Of a DNA stretch of 64,000 nucleotides, positions 1 through 10,485 are shown one piece after another; the first letter of the stretch is position 1; each line of letters starts with the position of its first letter. Under the pieces are notes generated by a model. The model did not search any database. It saw nothing but the letters and a program-made list of their open reading frames with translations, and was not told the origin of the DNA. The position numbers and the translations under genes were made by a program. The stretch comes from Paragordius varius. Lineage: Eukaryota > Nematomorpha. The stretch lies in assembly GCA_964247055.1 (NCBI GenBank), contig OZ176050.1, positions 3,348,001-3,412,000 on the forward strand, in the 5' to 3' direction.

Positions 1-53
1 TCATAAAAAACAAAGATGTAAATTGCCAGCCATATTTTGACATAAATGTTAGC

Positions 54-380
54 TACCATTTAAAGTTAAAATTCACCCTCTAAAACTCAAATTCGCCCTT
101 GAACAATTCAAATTCAATCTAAAATAAACTAGGTTTTTTAAGATTAAAAAATACCTATATTTTTTTGTTTTTTAAAAAAAATTTCGTTTAAAATTAATAT
201 AGTCTGAAATAATAATAAACTATGCCATAAGAATATATTTCTTATTAATGATGAGTTATATTAGCACGAAAACACATAATTATTTTAAATTTGAATCAAG
301 GGTGTATTTGAATTCGAGGGTGAATTTAGATTGTTCGAGGGTGAATATAAATTGTTTAAGGGCCAATTTAAAATGTAAAT

Positions 381-384
<4 letters not shown>
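54..384. mobile_element. Palindromic MITE, TACCATTT family, copy 1
   Basis: The left end reads TACCATTTAAAG and the right end reads GTAAATGGTA, so the ends are inverted repeats. Motifs related to TTCACCC on the left and GGGTGAA on the right recur along both arms. The same structure is found at 3331-3616 and, split by a LINE, at 42505-46163. It is non-autonomous with no coding capacity. Filled and empty sites elsewhere in the window point to TA target duplication, as in Tc1/mariner-type elements. Confidence 0.75.

Positions 385-419
<35 letters not shown>
382..419. repeat. (TA)n microsatellite
   Basis: An almost uninterrupted TA dinucleotide tract directly abuts the right end of the MITE at 54-384, consistent with expansion of the TA target duplication. 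Confidence 0.85.
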
Positions 420-421
<2 letters not shown>

Positions 422-628
422 AAATCATCAAGATTAAAGAAATGAGACTATCCACATACTCTGTAAAAAAATTTTCTTTTACAGTTTAAGTTTTGTCCTT
501 ATTTAATTTTGACTGTATTACACCCAAACTACAGATGCAACGTCACAAAAAGCCCATAAAATAAACCCCAATTTATTTATTTATTTTAAACATTTGTTAA
601 AAACCAAAACTAACCAAAATTAATATAC

Positions 629-880
629 CTCGATTAGTGCTATTAACTAATGGTTCCTTTTCCCGTATCCAGGCTTCCTCGTCCTCAATATCCTTGAATA
701 GGGTTAAACAACGTTCAGCTTGTTGAAGTTTACTGCGTTTGACTTCAATCGGTTCCATCAACCGTTTATATCGATCAACTATACCGGAAAGTTTGGCTTT
801 AATCGTACTCTCTATTGGGCTAAATTTCGTTGTTTCGGTTTCGATTTCGGGTGAGTAATCTGTCGTGTCTTCTGAAGTGC
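629..880 (-). CDS. alpha-Spec: alpha-spectrin exon 16, last one in window (residues 846-930)
   Basis: The exon is 252 nt, acceptor TTTTGTAG, donor GTATAT, phase 1 out. It opens with a Ser/Thr/Glu-rich stretch (STSEDTTDYSPEIETETT), then spectrin sequence ending FKDIEDEEAWIREKEPLVNS TNR, matching fly FRDLEDEAAWIREKEPIAAS TNR. The next exon lies left of the window. Confidence 0.92.
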
Positions 881-3800
881 CTACAAAAAATGCAGGAAAA
901 AATTAAATCAAATTATAAGTATGGTGCGTAAAATCTGTATGCAATAGCGTCAGAGTTTTAATATTAAAGTATAAAATGTAAAAAAAACTGTAAATTTTTA
1001 CAATTATTAATTTATTTCCTTAACTCCTAGATTATATGATATTAGGTTCTGTAATACAGAGAGGAGGAAATCCTCTTAATCCCATATTAAACAACACAAA
1101 TCATAAGAGTAAAATCTTTTATAAACATTGGCAAATTTTATCCTTATCCTCGAAATATTTTACGCATATTTTTTAAAATTTTATCCTTAACAAGATAAAA
1201 AAACCTTCAACTAAATTATTACTTGTAGTAGGCCGTTCAGTTCCAACCTCATGTGCACGTGACCGCGAAATCAAGGGTAGGGATTGAAGTTCTGATATTT
1301 TGTCCGCATGTGTAGCAATTTCATCCTCTAATCGTTTCAACTTTTTCTTCATGTGATCCAAACTTTTTAAATCCTGAAATAAAATAATTAATAAACAAAT
1401 ATTTAGATATCTAAAAATTTGTATTTTTGGGATCCCATAAACTTATGAAAGCTTTTAGTGTTAACGAATTCTTTATAATAAAATAATGATAATTTATCAA
1501 TAATATTTATTGCATCCAAAGTTTTTTAGAGTAGGTTGCATAAATTGACATAATTTATTTACGCTATATGTCTCATATAGCACAATTTTCATATATGAGT
1601 TATAAAAGTTATAACCCTAAAAAATTGTTGAAAAGAATATTGAGAACAATCTCATAATTGTACTTAAACCTGGCAATAGAAAGCTAAAAAAAGTAATGTA
1701 CTTTTCCATAATCATCGGCAGCTATTTCACCCTCGATATCATTCATCCATACATCTAAATCATCCATGTCCCGAACATACCCAAGTTGTTCAAAAGTTCG
1801 CTTCAAATTACTGGCCTTTATTTCACTTTCGTGCAACAATCGATCCCACAAATCACGAATTTCATCCAAATGTGTACTTTAAACAGAAAACTTTATATAT
1901 ATATTAAAGTTTTACAAGTGTTTTATTGTGATAAAAAAAGATTCTAATTCGCAACAAAATTATTTTAATCGATAGTGTAAAGTCTAATAGACCCTCTTTT
2001 AAGAATCTTCTTATGACAGCGCTTGAATAATTACAAGCATGTTAAAACTTTAAAATACGGTTAGTTTCATTTTTTATGATAACCGTTAAAGGTTGGGTGT
2101 ACCTTTTTGTAGAAAGGATATTAAGCCATATAATGACAAAAACAATAAATAACACTTGCATAATTCAAATAATTTCCCAAATGTCTTAGATATAATAAAA
2201 ATTAAATCTAGAAAAATGTAATTATGAGATTCAAAGCATTATTAAAAATCGGTCTCATTATAAAAGAGGGGGTAGGTCCACCGTAATCCCAGATGTAAAA
2301 ATTATGAAAGGAAAAAAGCATATAAATCAAAAATTCTACCTGATAGGTGGAAACGGTAAATCTGCAAAATGTTCCTCAAAATACGATTTTTGTTCCAAGA
2401 GTGAATCGATTCGCTGTCTATTAGCCATGAGTTCAGATTCAAAGTTTTCATGTTTTTGTATCTTACCGGATAAATTTGTTGTATCCTATTATATAAAAAA
2501 AATTAATATCAATTTTCCAAATAGATTCAGATATACCAGTTAATATATATATAATTAATAAAAAAGACAAAGTATAACAAAAGTTCGTATATTATAAAAT
2601 AATCAATATTTTTTAGATTTTTTATATAACCGTGCTCTGAAAAATAAGTAATAGAGATGAGTTTTGGTAAGCACTCAAATTTATATTTCAAAATTGTAAT
2701 CAAGGTTATATAGAATATAACAATGATCAAAAAATGTGATTTTTTTAAAAAAAATATATTTGTCTTTTAGCTTTTATGTTTTTTCTTTATGATTCTCATT
2801 TTTTTAAATAATAAAAAAATTTAAAAATGATAAAACTTTATAGCTAGGGTCCTGGGCAATTTTCAATTTTTCCAATATCCAGCTTTTGACTTCATCACAA
2901 TCTCGCAAACATTGATAGTAAAATAAAGAAAGTTCCAGTCTTTTACGGCGTTCTTGTGCACGATTCATCATTTCTACGCGCTTTTCATCCAACTACAAAC
3001 ATACACATATAAAAAAATAATTCAAAAAAATATCCCCAAAGTATAATATACTTCACTTAAAACTAAAAAAAAATTCCAAATTACAGGCGTAACTTATGTA
3101 CATCTAAAAAAGGGTTACAAATTTATGAATATACAAGAAAAAAAATTTATTTAATATTTAAAAAACACCAATAATGTTTGTTAGCATAATATATTTTATA
3201 TTATAAAGTGTAAAGATCTATTGTTTGTAAAAACTTGTTTTAATAAGTCTAAAGTAATTTTTTGACCCGAATTCCACTAGAAACTTCTCTGTATTGTTAA
3301 AAACCAATATAAATGAGAAAATTTGCAATATACCATTTACAGTTTAAATTCACCCTTGAACAATTCAAATTTACCCTAAAAATAATGTATGTGTTTTCGA
3401 AATAATATAACTCATTATTAATATAAAATATATCATTATGGCATAGTTTATTATTTTTTCAGTATTATTTTAATTTTAAACAAATTTTTTTTAAAATAAT
3501 ATAAAAACATAAATATTTTTTAATCTTATTAACAAACATTAATTTTATTTGAGGGTGATTTGAATTGTTCGAGGGTAAATTTGAAGTTTAAGGGTGAATT
3601 TGAATTGTAAATGGTATATTTATTAAAGCAACCAAATTAACATATAGCAGCATATATAGAATATTACACCATATATTTTTCTATAAACTATATTTTTAGT
3701 AACTTACATGATACAATCTGGCTTGGACATCCTCCAAAACACTTTCCTCATATTCAAACGCTATGGGTGTAACACTACGTTTTTGCTGTTGTGTTAATAA

Positions 3801-6800
3801 TTCATTTTCAGGTGATTCACTTTCCATAGTATTGTTGGTACTCTTTTCCTTAAAGCTTTTAACTTTTTCCAACAACTTAGTAGCAAATTCCTGCAGACCG
3901 CGCATTTTTTCGTCCTGAGCCGCAAAACTTTTATCGAAATCGTCGAGACCACGTAAGAGTGCTTGAACTGTATCAAGTGTATCACCCAAATCATCATTAC
4001 CAAGATAAATCTAGTGTTGGAAAACGTGATTGTAAAATTAGCAATAATTTATGATTAAAGAATAAGTAATTTTATTGAATTGGTAATACTTTTTGTTTAA
4101 ACAATTATATTTTTTCAAAAACTTTTCAATGTTTAGGTAAAAAAATGAGTATTTGTTCAAAAGAAAAATTAATACTTAAAACCCGCTTAATTCATAAAGA
4201 TCCATACTATGGTGTATTAGTTGAAGCAAATTTTACTATGTCCTTTTGATAAATATTCCTTGCAAATTAGATTTTGCAGGGTAACAAAAATGCATTTTTG
4301 CTGTTACACCGATACAGCCAACAACACAACGGAGAGGGTTATTGTTTAATTATAAAAATAAATTTCCATAACTTTAAAATCACAATTACTTTTATTCGTG
4401 TATGAAACTAAAATTACTAACGTCCAACAATTAATATTATAATTAAACAACAAAAATCCGATTAAATTAAGCAAAATATAAAGAACTATATAAAATTTTA
4501 ACGCAATTTTTATGAAAAATGCACCACCTCTTTTTTAGCCATCCATGATTCTGTAGCCTCCGTATCCCGTAGAAACAGTTGATAATCCATACATTCTTCA
4601 AACAAATTCTGATGTTGTAACCAAGAGTGTTCAACTTCTTGTTTGGCTTCAGTCAGGGTTGTGAGCTATTAAATTATTATTAGGTCAAAGTTATGTTCAA
4701 AGCAAAATCACGCATAAGTTTTACAGTAAAAATTTAAAGTAAATATAGTATAAGATTCCATTTTACCCTTAATTTTCTATTACGATTCTGTTATATTAAA
4801 TGTTCCTTATTCCGCAACTCAAAAAAGACATAAAAAATATGGTTTTTTAAAGATTATTTTATTTTTTAAATAAAAATTTGCCATAATTACTTTATCATCA
4901 ATATTTTCATCTAGGAAAGGGTATTCATTACTTTCCTCCAAAACTGCCTTACCAGCCGCCATTGTTTTTTGATATATATCGTTTCTTGAATCGATTTCCG
5001 TCTAAAATAAGGTAAACCAGAGATTAATATAAAAATTTTCAAACTATATATATTAGATTAGTTAATGTTTATTTTTCAAAATAAAATATATTATATTTAT
5101 ATGCATATATAGTTATATTGATATAACAAGCGTTTAAGGATTATTTATAATATGAATAATTGGCAATCCCGACAATAGTTATTTTAAAAAGAATATTTTT
5201 GTGGGACCCAATCAAAAACATTTAATAGATAACTTGGTTAAAATTTTTAATAATATCAAATTGAAACTAAACAAAGAGACATATAAAGAGCCATATATGA
5301 ACCTTTATTTCCTGATGTCGGCTAAGTAAGACCTCTGCCTCAGGGACACTCTTAGCCAACTCCATTGATAGAATGGTAGCATTCGTATCAGTGTACCAAC
5401 TCAAAAGATCTCTCCAATCCGCCAAAAATTCATGGAGTTGAAGCGATTTTAACAAATTTGCTTTACGTCCAATTAACTAATAAAAGAACGGTAATTTTAA
5501 TAAATCTTCATAAAAAGTTGTAAATTTCAATCAAATCTCTTATATTTATTTAATTTAAACCAAACTAATACCTGTGTCAAATTTTCTCAAAAAAAACTAA
5601 CCACGAAACCGTATTACTATAAAAATAAATAAACATTGAACCTAAAGTTGTTTTCACTTTTTATTAAAAAAATAAGGTAAGATACTCAAAACAATAATAC
5701 CTTTTGTTTTAATCGATCCCAAGCCAAACTGATATCATTGTGTTTGGCCATTAATTTGACATGTTCATCTGGGTACTTTTCTTTGAGTTTTAATCCTTCC
5801 GTTTCCAAAGTTGATATCTTTAATCAACAAAAAAATTTTAATTAGCATTTTTTGTAAAATTTAACATCAGATAAATTATAAAGAACAGAAAATATAAAAC
5901 TTAAATATATATATGTATATATATATATATATATATTTAGAAAATGCTAAAGATTATAGAAAAAACGTTTAAAAAATTATATTGTTTTATCTTCATTAAT
6001 GTTTTTATATAATCAAAGTAAATACGATTATGGAATATAATCACTGTATTACAAGTTTTTTATATTTTGTATCCCAAAATTATAGGTAAGAAATAACCGA
6101 ATGCCATCTTTATAACAAATAAATTCTTGTAGTTTTTACGCTTTTGTAATTTTTTTTATTGTACAATATATAAAAGAAACTTTATCTTGGAATATATTAA
6201 TAAGATTTTAGACAAATATCTATCAAACCTTATTTTCTAGAGCACAAAGTTCGGATTCTATGGTATCATGCTTTTTAAGCAGGCCTTGTACTTCAAGTAA
6301 ATCACGACCTAAATCCTCATTGGATAAAACGGCATCTTTTTCATTGATCCAAAAAAGCGTTTCATCAGCGTCTCTGTAATTTATGTGCGTGTATAATTAT
6401 TTTGTCATAAAGGAGCAACTTTTATATGTTAAATGCAAAATTACATATTGTTGGGTATCCATATTTATTAAAGGGTAAGACTTAAATGTAGTAAAAACTC
6501 CAAAAAGTTTTCCTCGTCTACCCGGGGTCGTAAGTGATGATAAAAAAATAAGCAATAAGAAATGGAAAACATATAATTTATCGTAACAAATATACATTTA
6601 AATATTAAATCGCATTTTTTAGGAAAAATAAAACATCAATACACTTGCCTATTGAATCCTTGTATAAGATGAGCGCCTTTTAATTTAGCGGCCCGCTGTT
6701 CGCTAAACTTAATCAGTTCGGTCATGGCGGCATTGAGTTCACTTCGCTTCTCCTCTATAATAGCGGAGTCTGGATGGTCTTCACTAATTAGCGTATCTGC

Positions 6801-7118
6801 CTGAGTATTTATACCCTTAAGTTTATCTTGATACAATCCCAATTCCTAAAATAAATTTGTAAAGGTAATTATAAAATTACATGTTGAAAAAAATTAAGAG
6901 CAGTAATGCTCATAAATGGCTTCGCGTACCACATTATCAACCAAAAAAACCGATAGCCGCCTTCGATAAATACAAGGACATCAATAAATATTTTATCAGA
7001 TTTCATAATATATAAACCGGAAAAAATAGGAACAATATAGGAAGGCTATTTGCTTCACCAATTTTGTTAATTCGTTTCCGAAATTAGAAAGGGATTCTTC
7101 GAAAATTGTGCCAGAAAT

Positions 7119-7149
<31 letters not shown>

Positions 7150-9226
7150 GCATTATATTTGAACAATATAAATTTGACATCTGTTCATTTTTCTGTGGAC
7201 TGCAAAAATCTAAGATAACAGCATGTTAAACACCCCTGATTGCGTATATGTTTGAAATTTAAGCTAGAGTGTAACTCATGCGATAAATAAGAGCGCTTGT
7301 TTTAATTTATAAAGTTTTCGGATAATATATCATTATTTATAATTAACCCAAAAATATCATATATTGGATAAATTTATTGATTAATTAAATGCATATTCAA
7401 ATCAATACGATTCTGGGTAGATAAATATTTAAATGTTACAAATTGACTAACTGCAAAATAACTCTTGGGAGTCAGCCATTAACCAAAACTTTTAAAAAAA
7501 CCACAAGCCTAAAAAAATAAAAAATATAAACGCCATATTTCACCTTACGAAAATCCTCAAATTTACGGTTTAGCATCTCAATGTGTCCGACTGAACCCAG
7601 GTTTGTCCCATCAGTCGAACTGGTCATCATTGATGAATCTCCTGTTGGAGTTGTCGAAGTTTGAGAAGTAGAGCTCATAATGTTATAATCAGAAAAGGGG
7701 ATAGTTTGATTCATAATATTATCGCTTGTAAATGATGAACTTTTATCATTAATCCAATACGTTATTTCACTGCATTCCCGTAAAAATTCCGCCAGCTTTT
7801 GCGTTTGAAGTAAGCGTGTAGCTTGTTCTGTACTCCGTACTCTCAAAGCATCCCATAACTTATGGATTTCAGTTAAACGTTCCTATTTAATTAATTAATT
7901 AATTAACAATTGAAACAAGAAATAGACAAGAGATGATTTTAAATCTATTTATGTTTTACCTCATGCCAATTAATTTAATGTTTACCAAGTCTTGATTTTG
8001 GGTTCACAGCCATATTTATATATTAATAGGTCATTTAATTGTGAATAGAAAAAAAGATTTTAACAATTATTTTCATTCGAGTAAAATTCATTAACGTAAA
8101 ATAATAAAATATATTGTTGACTAAATGACTGTTTATTGTATATAAAAAATTTATAAGAAAGAATGAATTAATAATTAGAATGTTAAATATCTACCTTTAT
8201 TTGGCCGCTAGCATAATGTTCGGCTTTTATCATTTCATGTCCAGATTTATCCAAAGAATCAAGAAAATTTTTATGGGCGCTCACTTCAGCCTCAAAAGCT
8301 TGGTGTTTCTTTATCCTAGCCTATAATTATTATATGGACATATTTTAGCAAATCAAAAATTATTTATATATTGTAAGCTATCATTCATAATGCTTTCACA
8401 TCATCTATATATTCATAAAGATTATCACTTTCATATATCAAAATAGATTCTAATGTTTAGATAATATCTCAAAAATTAATATAATATCCAACAAACAATA
8501 CTAGGTTGTGGACTTCTAAACTCTCATAATAAGGCAAAAATAAAAAATTATATCTTTTTCCAATTTTTGAAGTTAAGAAAAAAAGGCCCAATTATTTTTC
8601 AGATAATGAGTTTTTTTCCCACATGGACTCATTATGAGGATTTCCTTTAACTCCCTATAAATACTTGTAAATTAGTGGGGATTTCTTTAAAAGCATCATC
8701 GGACAAAAGCTGCATTTTTTCATGTATCCAGGATTCGAGTTCATTGGAATCACTTTTAAAAAACTGAAATTTTTTGGAATCCTCAAGCTTGGATCGTTTT
8801 TCGCGACTTTTAGCACGAACTTCCCGGTAATGATGAAGAACCTAAAAAATAATTAAGGAAAAATTTATGAATTTAACAAATATAAATTTATATAAAAAAT
8901 GTGGTTGAAAGATAGGTTATTTTAATTTTTTAATGGATAAATATGGATAATTAGACTAAACAAATCTTATTTATTTATTCTAAAAAAATACTTGATATAA
9001 TTCAAGTCTTAAAGGTTTTATCAAAATTTTAAAAACGGATATTAGTCATCAAAAAGAGATATTCCATTATAATATGTATCAAAAAAGAAGCAATAAATTT
9101 CATTTTTAAATTATATCGGAGTATAAATATTTGATAATAACTAACTTGGTGTCTCCGATTCTGAATATCATCAACAGTTTCTAAAACAGGAATTTCTTTA
9201 ACTTCCAATTTCGATTCCGAATCCAT
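629..9226 (-). CDS. alpha-Spec: Alpha-spectrin, N-terminal 16 coding exons (partial gene, continues past left edge)
   Basis: Alpha-spectrin is the cytoskeletal rod protein that pairs with beta-spectrin under the plasma membrane. Sixteen exons on the minus strand join in frame to about 930 residues: 9146-9226, 8665-8841, 8195-8320, 7544-7882, 6649-6845, 6229-6373, 5701-5817, 5303-5476, 4891-5001, 4528-4665, 3708-4010, 2837-2992, 2340-2485, 1702-1876, 1223-1373, 629-880. The start reads MDSESKLEVKEIPVLETVDD, matching the fly N-terminus (VLETVEDIQERR). Helix-A tryptophans of successive triple-helical repeats follow: SWIHEK, YWINDK, FWINEK, LSWYTD, SWMAKK, SWILEK, VWMNDI, AWIREKEP. This covers the region before the SH3 domain; the SH3 and EF-hand parts lie outside the window. 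Every exon length fits its phase, so the gene looks functional. Oddities are three low-complexity insertions and one GC-AG intron. Confidence 0.96.
1223..1373 (-). CDS. alpha-Spec: alpha-spectrin exon 15 (residues 796-846)
   Basis: The exon is 151 nt, acceptor TATTTCAG, donor GTAATA, phase 1 out. It begins DLKSLDHMKKKLKRLEDEIA, aligned with fly DLTSVQNLQKKHALLEADVM. Confidence 0.9.
1702..1876 (-). CDS. alpha-Spec: alpha-spectrin exon 14 (residues 737-795)
   Basis: The exon is 175 nt, donor GTACAT. LDEIRDLWDRLLHESEIKAS and DLDVWMNDIEGEIAADDYGK correspond to fly MQEIVVLWETLVQASDKKGC and DIELWLSEIEGQLLSEDHGK. Confidence 0.92.
2340..2485 (-). CDS. alpha-Spec: alpha-spectrin exon 13 (residues 689-737)
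   Basis: The exon is 146 nt, phase 0 in and phase 2 out. DTTNLSGKIQKHENFESELM aligns with fly DPTNLNGKMQKHQNFEHELN. Confidence 0.92.
2837..2992 (-). CDS. alpha-Spec: alpha-spectrin exon 12 (residues 637-688)
   Basis: The exon is 156 nt, phase 0, donor GTTTTA. ERRKRLELSLFYYQCLRDCD followed by EVKSWILEKLKIAQDPSYK matches fly KRRQLLEDSNRYQQFERDCD followed by ETKGWISEKLKFATDDSYL. Confidence 0.93.
3331..3616. mobile_element. Palindromic MITE, TACCATTT family, copy 2 (spectrin intron 11)
   Basis: The ends read TACCATTTACAGTTTAAATT and, inverted, TACCATTTACAATTCAAATT. Both arms carry CACCC/GGGTG motifs, as in the copy at 54-384. It lies wholly within the intron between exons 11 and 12. Confidence 0.8.
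3708..4010 (-). CDS. alpha-Spec: alpha-spectrin exon 11 with charged insertion (residues 536-636)
   Basis: The exon is 303 nt, phase 0, donor GTAAGT. YLGNDDLGDTLDTVQALLRG and FAAQDEKMRGLQEFATKLL align with fly FLANEDLGDSLDSVEALIKK and LAAQEEKIKALDIFATKLI. An extra stretch of roughly 35 residues (about 585-620, including SPENELLTQQQKRSVTP) follows before the frame resumes as DVQARLYH, where the fly has DDVAQRRQML. Confidence 0.9.
4528..4665 (-). CDS. alpha-Spec: alpha-spectrin exon 10 (residues 490-535)
   Basis: The exon is 138 nt, phase 0, donor GTGGTG. NLFEECMDYQLFLRDTEATE followed by SWMAKKE matches fly ILYEQCMDLQLFYRDTEQAD followed by TWMAKQE. Confidence 0.93.
4891..5001 (-). CDS. alpha-Spec: alpha-spectrin exon 9 (residues 453-489)
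   Basis: The exon is 111 nt, phase 0, donor GTAATT. It begins TEIDSRNDIYQKTMAAGKAV, aligned with fly GEIDAREDSFKLTTESGQKL, helix B-C of the repeat started in exon 8. Confidence 0.88.
5303..5476 (-). CDS. alpha-Spec: alpha-spectrin exon 8 (residues 395-452)
   Basis: The exon is 174 nt, phase 0. LHEFLADWRDLLSWYTDTNA aligns with fly LHRFLADFRDLVSWINGMKA, and MELAKSVPEAEVLLSRHQE with DELAKDVAGAEALLERHQE. Confidence 0.94.
5701..5817 (-). CDS. alpha-Spec: alpha-spectrin exon 7 (residues 356-394)
   Basis: The exon is 117 nt, phase 0, donor GTATTA. It encodes helix B-C, beginning ISTLETEGLKLKEKYPDEHV and ending AWDRLKQK, at the position of fly VSTLGAEAQRL...YWQSLTTKA. Conservation is low but frame and position are consistent. 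Confidence 0.85.
5909..5937. repeat. (TA)n tract in spectrin intron 6
   Basis: A TA dinucleotide tract with one interruption, close to the 5' end of the intron region between exons 6 and 7. Confidence 0.8.
6229..6373 (-). CDS. alpha-Spec: alpha-spectrin exon 6 (residues 307-355)
   Basis: The exon is 145 nt with acceptor ATTACAG and donor GTTTGA. It encodes RDADETLFWINEKDAV, helix A of a repeat, then LKKHDTIESELCALENK, matching fly QRKHEGVERDLAALEDK. Confidence 0.92.
6649..6845 (-). CDS. alpha-Spec: alpha-spectrin exon 5 with GC donor (residues 242-307)
   Basis: The exon is 197 nt, phase 0 in and phase 2 out. It ends GAHLIQGFN plus AG, followed by GCAAGT. Joining AG to the A of exon 6 restores the conserved FNRDADET motif. 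The nearby GTGTAT would break frame, so a GC-AG intron is the reading that works. Confidence 0.88.
7123..7150. repeat. (TA)n tract in spectrin intron 4
   Basis: A pure TA dinucleotide run. The same roughly 700-bp intron holds ATGTTAAACACCCCTGAT at about 7223, which resembles a hAT-type MITE end, but the opposite end was not found. Confidence 0.75.
7544..7882 (-). CDS. alpha-Spec: alpha-spectrin exon 4 with Ser/Thr-rich insertion (residues 129-241)
   Basis: The exon is 339 nt, phase 0. Flanks are standard spectrin repeat (LAEFLRECSEITYWINDKSS, then GHIEMLNRKFEDFRK). Between them, at about residues 183-223, lies a Ser/Thr/Met-rich stretch (for example SSTSQTSTTPTGDSSMM) that the fly protein lacks. 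The insertion falls where the family has the short loop after helix A. Relics of this exon, including the insertion, recur at 16639-16862 and 22228-22440. Confidence 0.9.
8195..8320 (-). CDS. alpha-Spec: alpha-spectrin exon 3 (residues 87-128)
   Basis: The exon is 126 nt, phase 0, ending in donor GTAGAT. It encodes helix B-C of the first full repeat; KKHQAFEAEVSAHKNFLDSL is nearly identical to the fly protein at its start. Confidence 0.93.
8665..8841 (-). CDS. alpha-Spec: alpha-spectrin exon 2 (residues 28-86)
   Basis: The exon is 177 nt, phase 0 at both ends, with acceptor TTTTTTAG and donor GTATTT. It completes the N-terminal helix (VLHHYREVRAKSREKRSKLE) and carries helix A of the first full repeat, with FKSDSNELESWIHEKM aligned to the fly FKRDADELESWIHEKL. 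Confidence 0.93.
9146..9226 (-). CDS. alpha-Spec: alpha-spectrin exon 1 (start codon, residues 1-27)
   Basis: The ATG at 9226 is chosen because the reading frame aligns from EIPVLETVDDIQNRR onward with the conserved N-terminal helix that forms the tetramerisation site with beta-spectrin. It ends RRHQ followed by donor GTTAGT. Length is 81 nt, phase 0. Any separate 5' non-coding exon was not resolved. Confidence 0.9.
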
Positions 9227-9494
9227 ATATCAAAAATGTATTTATTATATTTTGTTTATGTTTATTTAGCACAATATGGTTTGAATCTGCAAGAAAAAAA
9301 TAAAATATAAGGAAATAAAACAAAATGCATTTTTTAACAATTATTGATCTAAACCACGTTGAACAATAAGAATGAACTCAGATATATAAAGCATGCACAC
9401 TTTCCAGACGCAATAAACATGAAAAAATAAACGGACATGAAAAAATCGATAATTATTCTAAAAATTTTGTTTTTAAAATATATTAAAATCTAGA
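9227..9494 (-). promoter_or_regulatory. alpha-spectrin 5' flank (5' UTR and possible promoter)
   Basis: This sequence lies directly upstream of the spectrin ATG. Parts (around 9240-9290 and 9350-9430) are also kept beside the exon-1 relics at 18258-18440 and 23714-23880, so the copied fragment began upstream of the gene. No TATA box or initiator can be assigned with confidence. The conserved blocks mark the flank but do not prove regulation. Confidence 0.4.
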
Positions 9495-9753
9495 CGGAGT
9501 GTCCAACACGCGGCTTTCGACTATGTGGGAGCCCGTGAAAAATTTGAAAATTCATTTTTTTGTGAAAATATGTTAAGTGAGTTTGTAAATAATTTTTCAT
9601 AATTGGAATATAAAAATTTGTTATATTGTATTTATATTTTACAGTCTTATCCAATGCAGAAAATCATTTATAAAGCCTATATATTTAAATACAGCCCGTC
9701 GGGTTTTTGAGGCAAAAATGAGACCCGCGAAGCCTTTGTGTTTAATACCTCTG
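9495..9753. mobile_element. hAT-type MITE
   Basis: The left end reads CGGAGTGTCCAACACGCGGC and the right end, inverted, reads CAGAGGTATTAAACACAAAG. These are degenerate versions of the CAGGGGTGTCCAACA end of the hAT element at 34549-36328. There is no coding capacity. Flanking ATCTA motifs could be remnants of an 8-bp target duplication. Confidence 0.6.
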
Positions 9754-9895
9754 ATCTAAATTATTATTTATTAAAATCTATCAAAAATAATTTGAAAATA
9801 TAATAAAAAAACGCATACCTTATTGAATAAAATCGACCGATTTAAAAAATATAAGCATGTGAGAATGGATTTATTGTGTAAAAAATATGACTAAT

Positions 9896-10485
9896 TTAAC
9901 ACTTGGATACAAGACACTCATTTTAGTCCTTCGATTCAAATTGGGGTAGTTGGATACCCCAGGAGTGTTTATAATCAAATAATTTAAAAAGTATGGAAGG
10001 AATCAAAACTATGGGAAAATATTGCACTTATATAACTTTAATGAACCGAAATATATAAAAAAATTTATTAAAAAATACTTGATATTATTATTTTAAGTTA
10101 AAACCGAAAGGTAAAAATTTCGTCATCCTGACATGTGTCAAATGGTAAAATTAAAAAATAATACAAAATAAACCGCGTTTTCTATATCAATCTATGTAAG
10201 ATGTAATTTATATTAAAAAATAGCTTTAGTTTTACCCTTAAAATTAAATGAAGACGATATTTTGCAAAAATTTTGTAAAATAAAAATGGCGTCGAAGTAG
10301 TTTGAGATGGAACTTTTTTTTCAAAACAAAATTTTATCAAGATATTTTGGCATATTTATATAATTTTTATCAGGATAGAAGCATAAATTTAAATTGGGAC
10401 CGTTTTCTTCAGTAGTTTTTTTAAAAACATTAATTTATATTTAGTCTGGGGTATTTAGATACCCCAATTTGAATCGAAGTGTTAA
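9896..10485 (+). mobile_element. TTAA-flanked MITE, copy 1
   Basis: TTAA lies at both outer ends. The inner ends read CACTTGGATAC on the left and GAATCGAAGTG on the right. An inner repeat (CTTCGATTCAAATTGGGGTA) recurs inverted near both ends. TTAA target duplication is the hallmark of piggyBac-type transposition, so this is probably a piggyBac-mobilised MITE; no transposase is present. Other copies: 10974-11415, 11416-11986, 30163-30703, 40595-41158, 55554-56585, 56980-57371. Confidence 0.75.

Larger units (their letters stand above)
1..628. other. Non-coding, left edge: alpha-spectrin intron sequence with a MITE and a TA tract
   Basis: This stretch lies downstream of the donor site of spectrin exon 16 and so should be intron of that gene. 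It contains an ATACC-type MITE (54-384) followed directly by a (TA)n tract at about 382-419. No further spectrin exon is recognisable before the left edge. Confidence 0.6.

Noticed and set aside
3794-4003. Second minus-strand frame overlapping spectrin exon 11
   Set aside because: It is a shadow of the exon in another frame; only the other frame matches spectrin.
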